A DNA stretch of 64,000 nucleotides from Psychroserpens mesophilus (GTDB lineage Bacteria; Bacteroidota; Bacteroidia; Flavobacteriales; Flavobacteriaceae), in NCBI RefSeq assembly GCF_000826645.1, contig NZ_JXJP01000001.1, forward strand, positions 471,104 through 535,103, in the 5' to 3' direction. This document shows, piece by piece, positions 44,381 to 52,341 of this stretch. Both the position numbers and the translations under genes were made by a program. Below the pieces are notes generated by a model. The model saw nothing but the letters and a program-made list of their open reading frames with translations, did not search any database and was not told where the DNA came from. Every line of letters begins with the position of its first letter. Position 1 is the first letter of the stretch.

Positions 44381-44548
44381 AATTTGGGTAAATTTTACTG
44401 ATCAATAGCTGATTGCGAATGTAGTAAAAAAGTTTTTTACTCAAATATTAAATCGTTATGAAGTTACTTTTAACCTTTGAAATAAAGCAATTTAGATTGG
44501 ATAAAAATTAAAATTAGGTTGACTTAAATAAAAATCAATGTCTATTTT

Positions 44549-46240
44549 TTAAAGTATTTCTACAAATAAGCCGTCATCATTCTTAACCACTTTTGCAACT
44601 TTTTTACTTGTTAAGCCTTTAATGGTTTTGTCCCATTTTTTGTTGCTCAAGCCAGATTGTGTTTTTAAGTCGTTTAAATCGATTGGAGAATTAGATTTTA
44701 ACAGTTGAAATACTCCTTTTTCATCTTCGGTCATTTCAACCTGTTTGCGTTCTGGTCGCATTTGAGGGAAAAATAACACTTCTTGAATGGACTGATTATT
44801 TGTTAAAAACATGATGAGTCTATCCATTCCAATTCCCATTCCAGATGTTGGAGGCATCCCATATTCTAGAGCACGTAGGAAATCATAATCAATAAATTCA
44901 GTTGCTTCATCATCACCTTTTGCTGCCAGTTTTAACTGGTGTTCAAAACGTTCACGTTGATCAATCGGGTCGTTCAGCTCAGAGTAGGCATTTGCGATTT
45001 CTTTTCCGCAGACCATCAACTCAAAACGTTCAGTTAATTCTGGATTGTCTCGATGTTCTTTACACAATGGACTCATTTCTTTAGGATAGTCTGTGATGAA
45101 GGTTGGTTGAATGTAATTACCTTCACATTTCTCACCAAAAATTTCATCAATCAGTTTTCCTTTACCCATGGTTTCGTCAATGTCAATTCCCATGTCTTTG
45201 GCAGCTTGACGAATTTCAGCTTCAGATTTTCCAGTGATATCAAAACCTGTAAAATGCTTTATAGAATCTGCCATTGTTACACGAGCGTAAGGTGCTTTAA
45301 AGTCAATTTTATGCTCTCCAAAAGTTGCTTCAGTAGTGCCATTTACAGCCATGGCACAATATTCTAAAAGGCGCTCACAGAAATCCATCATCCAGTTATA
45401 ATCTTTGTATGACACATAGATTTCCATAGCTGTAAATTCAGGGTTATGTGTTCTGTCCATACCTTCATTTCTGAAGTTTTTAGAAAACTCATATACACCA
45501 TCGAAACCACCAACAATCAGACGTTTTAGATACAATTCGTTTGCAATTCGCATGTACAACGGAATATCCAAACTGTTATGATGTGTAATAAATGGTCGTG
45601 CTGCCGCTCCTCCTGGAATCGGTTGTAAGATTGGTGTTTCAACTTCAAAATAACCAGCTTTATTAAAGAAGTCACGCATGGCATTAAAAAGCTTCGTACG
45701 CTTTACAAACACGTCTTTTACATGTGGATTCACGACTAAATCAGCATAACGTTGTCTGTATCGTTGTTCAGCATCAGTGAAAGCATCGTGTACTTTTCCT
45801 TCGCTATCAACTCTTGGTTGAGGTAGTGGTTTAAGCGCTTTACTTAAAAGTGTAAAGTCTTTAACCATGACTGTTTTTTCACCAACTTTGGTCGTAAACA
45901 ATTCACCCTCAACACCTATAAAATCGCCAATGTCTAATAGTTTTTTATAAACATCATTGTATTTGCTTTTGTCGTCTCCAGAACAGATTTCGTCTCTATT
46001 AAAATACACTTGAATTCTACCAGCACTATCCTGTAATTCAGCAAAACTTGCATTCCCTTGAATACGACGAGACATTAATCGGCCAGCAATAATAACCTTT
46101 TTTCCTTCCTCAAAGGTGTCTTTAACTTGTTTTGATGTATGATTTACAGGGAATAAATCTGCAGGATAAGGATTAATACCTAAGGCTTTTATTTTGGCGA
46201 GTTTTTCGCGTCTTACTATTTCGTGTTCTGAAAGCTGCAT
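44549..46240 (-). CDS. lysS: Lysyl-tRNA synthetase, class II
   Basis: The enzyme charges tRNA-Lys. I use the ATG at 46240 (563 aa; M-Q-L-S-E-H-E). A TTG at 46264 lies within the -7 box and would precede the transcript start. An OB-fold anticodon domain is N-terminal. Class II motif 2 is F-R-N-E-G-M-D-R-T-H-N-P-E-F and motif 3 is G-M-G-I-G-M-D-R-L. After motif 3 there is an extra ~65-residue C-terminal domain (from about residue 500), winged-helix-like in appearance. This tail is absent from E. coli LysS but, as I recall, common in Bacteroidetes. Confidence 0.96.
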   Translation of the reverse strand: MQLSEHEIVRREKLAKIKALGINPYPADLFPVNHTSKQVKDTFEEGKKVIIAGRLMSRRIQGNASFAELQDSAGRIQVYFNRDEICSGDDKSKYNDVYKKLLDIGDFIGVEGELFTTKVGEKTVMVKDFTLLSKALKPLPQPRVDSEGKVHDAFTDAEQRYRQRYADLVVNPHVKDVFVKRTKLFNAMRDFFNKAGYFEVETPILQPIPGGAAARPFITHHNSLDIPLYMRIANELYLKRLIVGGFDGVYEFSKNFRNEGMDRTHNPEFTAMEIYVSYKDYNWMMDFCERLLEYCAMAVNGTTEATFGEHKIDFKAPYARVTMADSIKHFTGFDITGKSEAEIRQAAKDMGIDIDETMGKGKLIDEIFGEKCEGNYIQPTFITDYPKEMSPLCKEHRDNPELTERFELMVCGKEIANAYSELNDPIDQRERFEHQLKLAAKGDDEATEFIDYDFLRALEYGMPPTSGMGIGMDRLIMFLTNNQSIQEVLFFPQMRPERKQVEMTEDEKGVFQLLKSNSPIDLNDLKTQSGLSNKKWDKTIKGLTSKKVAKVVKNDDGLFVEIL

Positions 46241-46261
46241 GCTAAATGTATTTTTGAGGTG

Positions 46262-46269
46262 CAAAATTA
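46262..46269 (-). promoter_or_regulatory. TAnnTTTG -7 box of lysS
   Basis: TAATTTTG on the minus strand, 21 bp before the ATG at 46240. A longer LysS reading frame starting at the TTG at 46264 would begin inside this box, so the box decides the start. Confidence 0.6.
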
Positions 46270-46290
46270 CATTTTTTACAAGAATTAACG

Positions 46291-46323
46291 TAAAAAACCA
46301 TTAGGTTTTATATTCCTAATGGT
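46291..46323 (-). terminator. Terminator of the thioredoxin/DUF1573 genes
   Basis: ACCATTAGG pairs with CCTAATGGT (9 bp) around a 9-nt loop. On the minus strand a T-run follows. It is downstream of the stop at 46331 and upstream of the lysS promoter. Confidence 0.75.
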
Positions 46324-46330
46324 CATTTTG

Positions 46331-47230
46331 TTATAGAGATGATTTATCCTGTTTTAAATCTTTTAAACTATCCATTAAATCTTGGTTTTCAGGAAATTGT
46401 TTAATAGCTTCTTCAATGACTTTGATAGCCTCTTTTGTTTGTCCGTTAGCATCTAACACAATAGACAAGCTTTCGTAAGTTCTTACGCTGTCTGGAAACA
46501 ACTTGGCGTTCATTTTACAAACTTCTATGGCTTCATTTAGTCTGTTCGTTGTATATAACGTACGTGCATAGGTGTTTAATTCAGACATGCTGGATGTTTT
46601 TTCTTTAAAGCTTTTGATTAATTTTTTGCTCTGTTTTTTCAATCCATTTAATCCGTATTCTTTTAAGATGTTATCAACTTTCACAACAATTTCATAATTA
46701 GACTGATAGTTGTTATTAGTGATAATATTCAGAATATCCTTTTCTAATGTTTCAACAGGATGTTCTACAATGCGATTGACCTCTTTCCTGTTTTTATAAA
46801 AAATGAAGGTTGGAACACGATGAATGTTCAATCCTGCTTCATAGTGATTTGGGCTTTGTTTATACATGTCAGATTTTCGACTGAGTGCTATAACAGTAAG
46901 TTGATCTTCAGGAAAATTGCAGGCTTCCAAAATTTTATAAAAGCGAGGCACTTCTTTTTTGCTATCGCCACACCAAGTTCCCATAAACATGGTGATTTGA
47001 TAGTCTTTAAGTCTAGAACGTATGGCTTCAATACTGGCTTGGTCTAGTTCATAATCTTCATAGTTTTTTGAAAACCATTCATTATAATTCTCTGAAGTTA
47101 AACCGTTTTTATCGATTTTTCCCAGTAAAAATGGTGTTTCCTCATCTATGATGATTTCTTTATTGAGGTCTTGTGCAGAAGTAAGAATTGAAGATAACAC
47201 TGCCGCAAAAATTAAGATATAGTTTTTCAT
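46331..47230 (-). CDS. Thioredoxin-fold protein with TPR-like C-terminus
   Basis: A 299-aa exported protein (signal peptide ~residues 1-19). The thioredoxin-like domain at ~60-170 has M-G-T-W-C-G-D-S-K-K-E-V in place of W-C-x-x-C, so only the first Cys of the pair is present. The cis-Pro loop V-P-T-F is conserved. Residues ~200-290 look like two tetratricopeptide repeats (A-I-E-V-C…, E-A-I-K-V-I-E-E-A-I). A monothiol or non-catalytic chaperone role is inferred. It lies 6 bp downstream of the DUF1573 gene. Confidence 0.75.
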   Translation of the reverse strand: MKNYILIFAAVLSSILTSAQDLNKEIIIDEETPFLLGKIDKNGLTSENYNEWFSKNYEDYELDQASIEAIRSRLKDYQITMFMGTWCGDSKKEVPRFYKILEACNFPEDQLTVIALSRKSDMYKQSPNHYEAGLNIHRVPTFIFYKNRKEVNRIVEHPVETLEKDILNIITNNNYQSNYEIVVKVDNILKEYGLNGLKKQSKKLIKSFKEKTSSMSELNTYARTLYTTNRLNEAIEVCKMNAKLFPDSVRTYESLSIVLDANGQTKEAIKVIEEAIKQFPENQDLMDSLKDLKQDKSSL

Positions 47231-47236
47231 GACGTT

Positions 47237-47692
47237 TTAATTTACAGATGCTTTTGGTTTAGCAATAACGTTTCCTTTAATTCGCAACTTTTTTTGTCTT
47301 TCATCTGCATTAGAAATGATTGTTATTGTCTTTGAAAAGGAGCCAACTCTATTTGTTGCATATTTGATATCAATTGTAGCCGTTTCGCCAGGCAAAATAG
47401 CTTGTTTAGGATAGGTTGGTACTGTGCAACCACATGTCGTTTTTACATTAGAAATCACAATAGGAGCGCGTCCTCTGTTGGTGAATTTAAAAGTGCGTAT
47501 GCCATTGTCATTTTGAGCGATGGTTCCATAATCGATGACTTCTTCATCAAAATGGAAGACACCAATGTCATGACTGGATTCTAGTTCTTGTGCAAAATTA
47601 ATGCAACTAAATAGCAGCATGCAAACCATGCTAATTAGTGTGATAATGTGATTTTTTTGGTTTCGGTTTGAAATTCTAACTTGATGTTTCAT
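47237..47692 (-). CDS. DUF1573-domain periplasmic protein
   Basis: A 151-aa protein from the ATG at 47692; an in-frame extension to 47731 adds 13 residues upstream of the signal peptide and is unlikely. A signal segment (~residues 17-35) precedes a compact Ig-like DUF1573 domain. Its hallmark is V-K-T-T-C-G-C-T-V-P-T-Y-P, with L-P-G-E-T-A-T-I-D-I-K-Y following. The family is common in Bacteroidetes envelopes and has no assigned activity. It is co-transcribed with the thioredoxin-fold gene downstream. Confidence 0.85.
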   Translation of the reverse strand: MKHQVRISNRNQKNHIITLISMVCMLLFSCINFAQELESSHDIGVFHFDEEVIDYGTIAQNDNGIRTFKFTNRGRAPIVISNVKTTCGCTVPTYPKQAILPGETATIDIKYATNRVGSFSKTITIISNADERQKKLRIKGNVIAKPKASVN

Positions 47693-47801
47693 GTCTGTTC
47701 GTTTTTTGATTAATACGAATACAAACATCATAGTTTGAAATAAGAAAAGTGACTTATTAAGGGTTGGAAATGAGTACTAGTCCCTAGGTTGAATTTTGTA
47801 A

Positions 47802-48863
47802 CTATCTGTTAAACAGTGATTTTAATTCGTCTCTAGAATTCACATTTAGTTTTTTATACACATTGTTAACGTGTGTTTTAACAGTACTTACACTCACAAA
47901 AAGCGTTTCAGCAATGTCTTTATTTGTTTTTTCATCAAGTAAAAGCTCTAAAACTTTTTGCTCTTGTTTGGTTAATTGATCTTTAGCTTCAGTATGTTGT
48001 TTTCGTTTTCTTTTTTTAGCTGAAAATACAAACCATAAGTTTAATAATACAGATGCAAAAAGTAAACCAATAACCAAGTTTGTCCAGTTGAAACCTGATT
48101 CATTTTCAGTTGTAGGAGATAGGATGTATTTATCTGAATTTAATTCTGCTTTATATTGGTTTGCGTATGACGAATTAGGATAGTCATGTTCCAAACGCTG
48201 TAATAATTTATCGTAATAAGTATTCGTTTTTAAATCTTCAAGATAATACTCATGAAAAGCGTTGCTTCTGTCTGATAAAAAGGAATAAATATAGAGTTCT
48301 GCAAGTGGTTCATTGAGTTCCTGACCAAAATCTTGTAAAGTTTTAAACCATTTTTTATTGTTTAAAGTTCGATTAGCTTTACTTCTAAATTCGGTGTAAG
48401 CAAATTTCATTTCTTCCTTAAGGGAATCTATTTTTATAAAAGATGCTGTTTTTGGATTGTTTGAAATGATGTCGCAAAACATTTGCGCTTCAAATGATAA
48501 CGGAAATGTTATGCTATCCGTGTTTTTAGCAATAAAGAGGATATCTCTACTATCAGCACAATGACCATCAAAATGATTGCTCGCCTGATTATAAGACTCA
48601 CAATTATCAACGTGCAATTTATAGATCTTTTGTTGGGATTCTAATTGATTCCCTTTAAACTGAAAATAGCCAGAAGTATCAGCTTCGGCCTTAGAAATAA
48701 TCTGTTCGTCGTTTATGCCATTAAGCGTTCGATAGTCTTCAATTACAGATAAATACACATCGCTTTGCCAACGTTCATTGTCAATGTAACCATCAAATTG
48801 ATGTTGTGCATGAATATGGTTTCCGAAGAAAAAAAAGAAAGCTAATGTAACTAAATATCTCAC
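47802..48863 (-). CDS. Membrane-tethered LuxR-type transcriptional regulator
   Basis: A 353-aa one-component regulator. The start is GTG at 48863, followed by a signal peptide (~1-19) and a ~240-residue extracytoplasmic domain. Its N-terminal part looks like a DUF4369/CarboxypepD-type beta domain (G-Y-F-Q-F-K-G near 65). A single membrane helix lies at ~260-281, then a basic stretch (K-K-R-K-R-K-Q), and a GerE/LuxR helix-turn-helix at ~296-350 (L-T-K-Q-E-Q-K-V-L, T-N-K-D-I-A, V-S-V-S-T-V-K-T-H). It would sense an envelope state and bind DNA directly. Targets are unknown; the Pmp3 gene is divergent next to it. Confidence 0.85.
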   Translation of the reverse strand: MRYLVTLAFFFFFGNHIHAQHQFDGYIDNERWQSDVYLSVIEDYRTLNGINDEQIISKAEADTSGYFQFKGNQLESQQKIYKLHVDNCESYNQASNHFDGHCADSRDILFIAKNTDSITFPLSFEAQMFCDIISNNPKTASFIKIDSLKEEMKFAYTEFRSKANRTLNNKKWFKTLQDFGQELNEPLAELYIYSFLSDRSNAFHEYYLEDLKTNTYYDKLLQRLEHDYPNSSYANQYKAELNSDKYILSPTTENESGFNWTNLVIGLLFASVLLNLWFVFSAKKRKRKQHTEAKDQLTKQEQKVLELLLDEKTNKDIAETLFVSVSTVKTHVNNVYKKLNVNSRDELKSLFNR

Positions 48864-48982
48864 AGCACTAAACTACTATAAATTCTTTTAATAGAAAATG
48901 GGCGTGAATATAATTACTACATGTAACAAATTAAAAAAGAAGACGTCAGATAGTTACATCATCAATCATCAAAATCAAAATT

Positions 48983-49141
48983 ATGAGTTTCTGGAGAGTA
49001 CTTCTCGCTATTATTTGTCCGCCATTATCTGTTATTGGAAAAGGATGCGGATCTGTTTTTATTGTTTTTCTGTTATGGCTCTGTGGCTGGGTTCCAGGTG
49101 TCATCGCTGCTTTAATAATCCTGAACAATCCTGAACGATAA
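48983..49141 (+). CDS. YqaE/Pmp3 family small membrane protein (UPF0057)
   Basis: A 52-aa ORF starting M-S-F-W-R-V-L-L-A-I-I-C-P-P-L-S-V, with a second helix V-F-I-V-F-L-L-W-L-C-G-W-V-P-G-V-I-A-A. These are the signatures of the Pmp3/YqaE proteolipid family: a conserved C-P-P-L hinge and G-W-x-P-G. Members are small stress-associated membrane proteins affecting membrane potential or salt response in other organisms. It overlaps a longer but meaningless reading frame. It is 119 bp from the divergent LuxR gene and 44 bp before the next gene. A 10-bp tandem duplication occurs at its 3' end. Confidence 0.88.
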   Translation: MSFWRVLLAIICPPLSVIGKGCGSVFIVFLLWLCGWVPGVIAALIILNNPER

Positions 49142-49147
49142 AAAGCG

Positions 49148-49155
49148 TATCTTTG
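49148..49155 (+). promoter_or_regulatory. TAnnTTTG -7 box of the 49186 gene
   Basis: TATCTTTG lies 30 bp before the ATG at 49186, in the short gap after the Pmp3 stop. Confidence 0.5.
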
Positions 49156-49185
49156 TATCGTATTTAAAACGATAAACCTTAAGAT

Positions 49186-49974
49186 ATGAAACGCTTAATT
49201 CTCTTACTTTTTAGTCTGTCAATTTTTACCAGTTGCAATTTTACCGAAGAAATCACTTTTAATGACGATGGTTCGGGAGAATTTATCATGAGTTACGATA
49301 TGAGCGAAGTGATGAAAACGCTTGAAGAAGAAATGGGAGGAAGTAAGGATAAAGAAGAAAAAGTGAAAGTAAAGTTAGATAGTGTGTTCTATTTTAAAGA
49401 CATGTTTGTTGAAAAAGCTGATAGTATAGCAACCTTATCTGTTGAAGAACAAAAGGAATTAAAGGCATTGGAAACAGTGGTTGTAAAGATGTATATGGAT
49501 GAAGAAAAAGGTGATTTTGATTTTGGATTTGGATCTACATTTAAAAGTTTAGAAGAACTTCCTGAAGTTTTAGAAAAAATAGAAAAGGCCAAGGAATTGA
49601 ATAAAGAAAACAGTGCTGAATATTCAAAAATGGATGAAACTGCAGTGGCAAAAGCATCAAAAAATATGTTTGAATACATAGACTTTTCTTATGATGGTAA
49701 AACCTTTTCCAGATCTTTAAAAGAAGATTACAAACAGTCATCAGAAGATTTAGAAGCCTTAGATAAAGAAATATCAGAAATGGGTGAAGCTAAAGATATG
49801 TTTGAAGCAATGAGTTATACTTTAGTGTATCATTTCCCAAAAGCGGTTAAATCAGTCAGCAATAAAAAGGCCACCATTAGTGATGATGGTAAAACGGTCA
49901 AATTAAAAATGAATTTTATAGACATGTTAAAGTCGCCAGAAACGATGACTTTAGATGTTGTTTTAGAACGTTAG
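49186..49974 (+). CDS. Hypothetical lipoprotein, helical, before lipB
   Basis: A 262-aa lipoprotein with Cys17 (F-T-S-C-N-F-T-E-E). After F-N-D-D-G-S-G-E-F-I-M-S-Y-D there are long charged helical stretches rich in Glu and Lys, probably coiled coils (~residues 95-215). It ends in beta strands (K-T-V-K-L-K-M-N-F). The opening resembles flavobacterial lipoproteins of the type 'TEEITFNEDGSG'. No function is known. lipB starts 4 bp after its stop, so the two may be co-transcribed. Confidence 0.65.
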   Translation: MKRLILLLFSLSIFTSCNFTEEITFNDDGSGEFIMSYDMSEVMKTLEEEMGGSKDKEEKVKVKLDSVFYFKDMFVEKADSIATLSVEEQKELKALETVVVKMYMDEEKGDFDFGFGSTFKSLEELPEVLEKIEKAKELNKENSAEYSKMDETAVAKASKNMFEYIDFSYDGKTFSRSLKEDYKQSSEDLEALDKEISEMGEAKDMFEAMSYTLVYHFPKAVKSVSNKKATISDDGKTVKLKMNFIDMLKSPETMTLDVVLER

Positions 49975-49978
49975 AGCA

Positions 49979-50677
49979 TTGAATAAAACCATAGAATTAC
50001 AAGATTTAGGTACCAAAGATTTTAAAGAGACTTGGGATTATCAAGAGCAACTTTTCAAAGGTATTTTAGATACTAAAATCAGGAATAGAAGAGAAAATCT
50101 AAGTTTACCAACAGATAATTACTTTCTATTTGTAGAGCATCCTCACGTCTATACTTTGGGTAAAAGTGGCGATATGTCAAATTTGCTATTGTCTGAAACA
50201 CAACTCACCCAAAAAGGAGCGACGTTTTATAAAATAAATAGAGGAGGAGATATTACCTATCATGGTCCAGGACAAATTGTTGGTTATCCTATTTTAGATT
50301 TGGATAATTTCTTTACAGACATTCATAAGTATCTCAGATTTCTTGAAGAAATGATTATTCTCACCTTAGCAGAATATGGTTTAAAAACCGAACGTAGTCC
50401 TGGAGAAACTGGTGTATGGTTGGATGTTGGAACACCTTTTGCGCGAAAAATATGTGCCATGGGAGTTCGTGCCAGTCGTTGGGTAACTATGCATGGTTTT
50501 GCATTAAATGTCAATGCTGATTTAGGATATTTTGACAATATTATTCCCTGTGGTATAAAAGGAAAAGCAGTTACTTCGCTTAATGTTGAATTAGGTTTAG
50601 AAAAAGTAGATGAAGCTGAAGTGAAAGAAAAGCTTTTAAACCATTTTAAAGCCTTATTCGAAGCTGATTTTTGTTAG
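49979..50677 (+). CDS. lipB: Lipoyl(octanoyl) transferase LipB
   Basis: LipB transfers octanoyl from ACP to lipoyl domains of 2-oxoacid dehydrogenases and GcvH. The 232-aa length is right. The catalytic region is clear: R-G-G-D-I-T-Y-H-G-P-G-Q-I-V-G-Y-P near residue 83, then K-I-C-A-M-G-V-R with the catalytic Cys/Lys area. It ends with H-G-F-A-L-N-V-N. The start is TTG (M-N-K-T-I-E-L-Q-D-L). The gene lies 4 bp after the preceding lipoprotein and 1 bp from the convergent 50679 gene. Confidence 0.94.
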   Translation: MNKTIELQDLGTKDFKETWDYQEQLFKGILDTKIRNRRENLSLPTDNYFLFVEHPHVYTLGKSGDMSNLLLSETQLTQKGATFYKINRGGDITYHGPGQIVGYPILDLDNFFTDIHKYLRFLEEMIILTLAEYGLKTERSPGETGVWLDVGTPFARKICAMGVRASRWVTMHGFALNVNADLGYFDNIIPCGIKGKAVTSLNVELGLEKVDEAEVKEKLLNHFKALFEADFC

Positions 50678-50678
50678 A

Positions 50679-51185
50679 TTACCAATGAAATGCTCTGTCT
50701 TTAATAGCAATATTTTCTGAAACAAAAATGTCTACAAGTTTTGTTTCTTTTGAAGAAAACTGTTTATGCTTGAACTCTAAAATCATGAGCGTGTCATTTA
50801 AATTAAGAATTTTAAAGAATTTATAATCATTATCTAAATTCATTAACTCTTTTAGCTTTTCTCCTTTGAGCTTTATGTAAGGATAGTTGTCTTTGCTATG
50901 GTATATGGACCAATTTGCAGTTAACGTACCTCCACAGTCTTCATGCTCACCATTATTATCGTACATGATTCCGTGGTCAAGGTAAGTTGCTCTGTAAGAT
51001 AAAAAACAATCTCCCATATTCATTCTAGTTTTATTGTTATAACGTCTTGCAAGTTTCCATGTTTTTGTTGAATCGCCAGCAATGATTTTGGTGTAATTTT
51101 CTGGCAATTGAAAGGGTGGTTTTTTGTCACTATTGCACGACACAATAATTATAACAGTTATTACTAGTAAGATGGATTGTTTCAT
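50679..51185 (-). CDS. Hypothetical lipoprotein
   Basis: A 168-aa lipoprotein with Cys17 (I-V-S-C-N-S-D-K-K). The mature part is lipocalin-like in pattern: T-K-T-W-K-L-A-R-R-Y, then short beta strands (D-C-F-L-S-Y-R-A-T-Y, A-N-W-S-I-Y) and Y-K-F-F-K-I-L-N. It resembles small flavobacterial 'lipocalin-like' lipoproteins, but the match is loose. It is 9 bp downstream of the nucleoid-protein gene. Confidence 0.6.
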   Translation of the reverse strand: MKQSILLVITVIIIVSCNSDKKPPFQLPENYTKIIAGDSTKTWKLARRYNNKTRMNMGDCFLSYRATYLDHGIMYDNNGEHEDCGGTLTANWSIYHSKDNYPYIKLKGEKLKELMNLDNDYKFFKILNLNDTLMILEFKHKQFSSKETKLVDIFVSENIAIKDRAFHW

Positions 51186-51194
51186 GATTTTTGT

Positions 51195-52244
51195 TTAACC
51201 CTCTTCATTAAAGAACACTTTATAAAAATGCATTTTTTTCTCTGCATCATAACCACGTTCTAAATATTCGGCTGAGGCATCTGGAGCATCGACATCGAGT
51301 TTGATTTGAATATTGGTGTCTAATTTGATTTCAGTCTTTATTTTTTGTTTCTGTTTTTTCAGAACGATTTCAGATACGTCAAATTGATTTCGAATCAAAA
51401 TATTATGATCGCTTTCATAGACTTTTTTATAGTCTTCAAATAATTGAATCGTGTCTTCCTTTTCAAAAACATCTTCTTTAAATGATTCGATATTTACGAT
51501 TTCATTTTCTTTAAAAAAGTCGACCGTTTTAGCCAAAAAACTACTTTGTTCTTGTCCACCAAATTGAGGTTGCATCACATCCTTAGAAAACTCGCGACAC
51601 ATTTCAATGTAATTTTTGGTATGCTCATTAGAGTCGTCAGGGTATTTGACATTTAAAAAGCTTTTAATCCAGTATTGTGCATCGTAATTATTATGATCAA
51701 CACTAAGCACTATTTTTCCTTCACTATCAGCAGCATTTAAAATTAAACAACCCTTGTCAACTTTCTTTGTAGCAATGCCTTTTTGAGTGATAATATCATA
51801 GCTACCATGTTCCAGATAAGTTTGAAAAAAATGCGATTTGTTTTCAACTTTAAAAATACCAATTGCATCTGTTTGATAATCTTCATATTGCAAATCGTGA
51901 AACATGCAAATAATGACATCTCCCGTTTTAATTTGTGCCGAATTTGATTGCTCAAATAGATGCATCACAATGTGCTTTGATGTTTCAATAAAATCTGAGT
52001 CATCACTTAATAATTTTGAGGCATAACTATTGATTTCATTGAGTTCAATATTAGAATGATGACTAAAACGATACGTCTCTGACAAGTTTGAAAAAGGACG
52101 TAATAAGTAAGGAAGGATGAGTTCGTAACTCATTTCGTCAAATTCAAGTTCTTTCTCAGAAAACGCATTTTTTGTGCTGTTAAATTTATTTCCAACTTTA
52201 TGGAGTATGCATTTTGAAATTGAGGCTTTTGTACGTTTTATCAT
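51195..52244 (-). CDS. Nucleoid-associated protein (NdpA/YejK-like)
   Basis: A 349-aa cytoplasmic protein matching the NA37/YejK family. It has N-terminal I-S-K-C-I-L-H-K-V-G-N, L-I-L-N-A-A-D near residue 158, and a mid-region C-R-E-F-S-K-D near residue 213. NdpA-type proteins are nucleoid-associated and of unclear role; some close relatives sit in defence or restriction loci, but nothing here suggests that. No signal peptide. It is followed by a lipoprotein gene (9 bp). Confidence 0.75.
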   Translation of the reverse strand: MIKRTKASISKCILHKVGNKFNSTKNAFSEKELEFDEMSYELILPYLLRPFSNLSETYRFSHHSNIELNEINSYASKLLSDDSDFIETSKHIVMHLFEQSNSAQIKTGDVIICMFHDLQYEDYQTDAIGIFKVENKSHFFQTYLEHGSYDIITQKGIATKKVDKGCLILNAADSEGKIVLSVDHNNYDAQYWIKSFLNVKYPDDSNEHTKNYIEMCREFSKDVMQPQFGGQEQSSFLAKTVDFFKENEIVNIESFKEDVFEKEDTIQLFEDYKKVYESDHNILIRNQFDVSEIVLKKQKQKIKTEIKLDTNIQIKLDVDAPDASAEYLERGYDAEKKMHFYKVFFNEEG

Positions 52245-52341
52245 ATTGAAAATGGTATCGCTTTAACCGTTGCGTAAGATTGATTTCTTTTTAATTTATT
52301 TCGTAGACAATGATGGAGTTGTCGTCACCTTTGACAACAAC

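Noticed and set aside
48898..49134. A 78-codon plus-strand open frame overlapping the Pmp3 gene
   Set aside because: Its product is low-complexity and unlike any family, whereas the 52-aa frame starting at 48983 shows all Pmp3 signatures.
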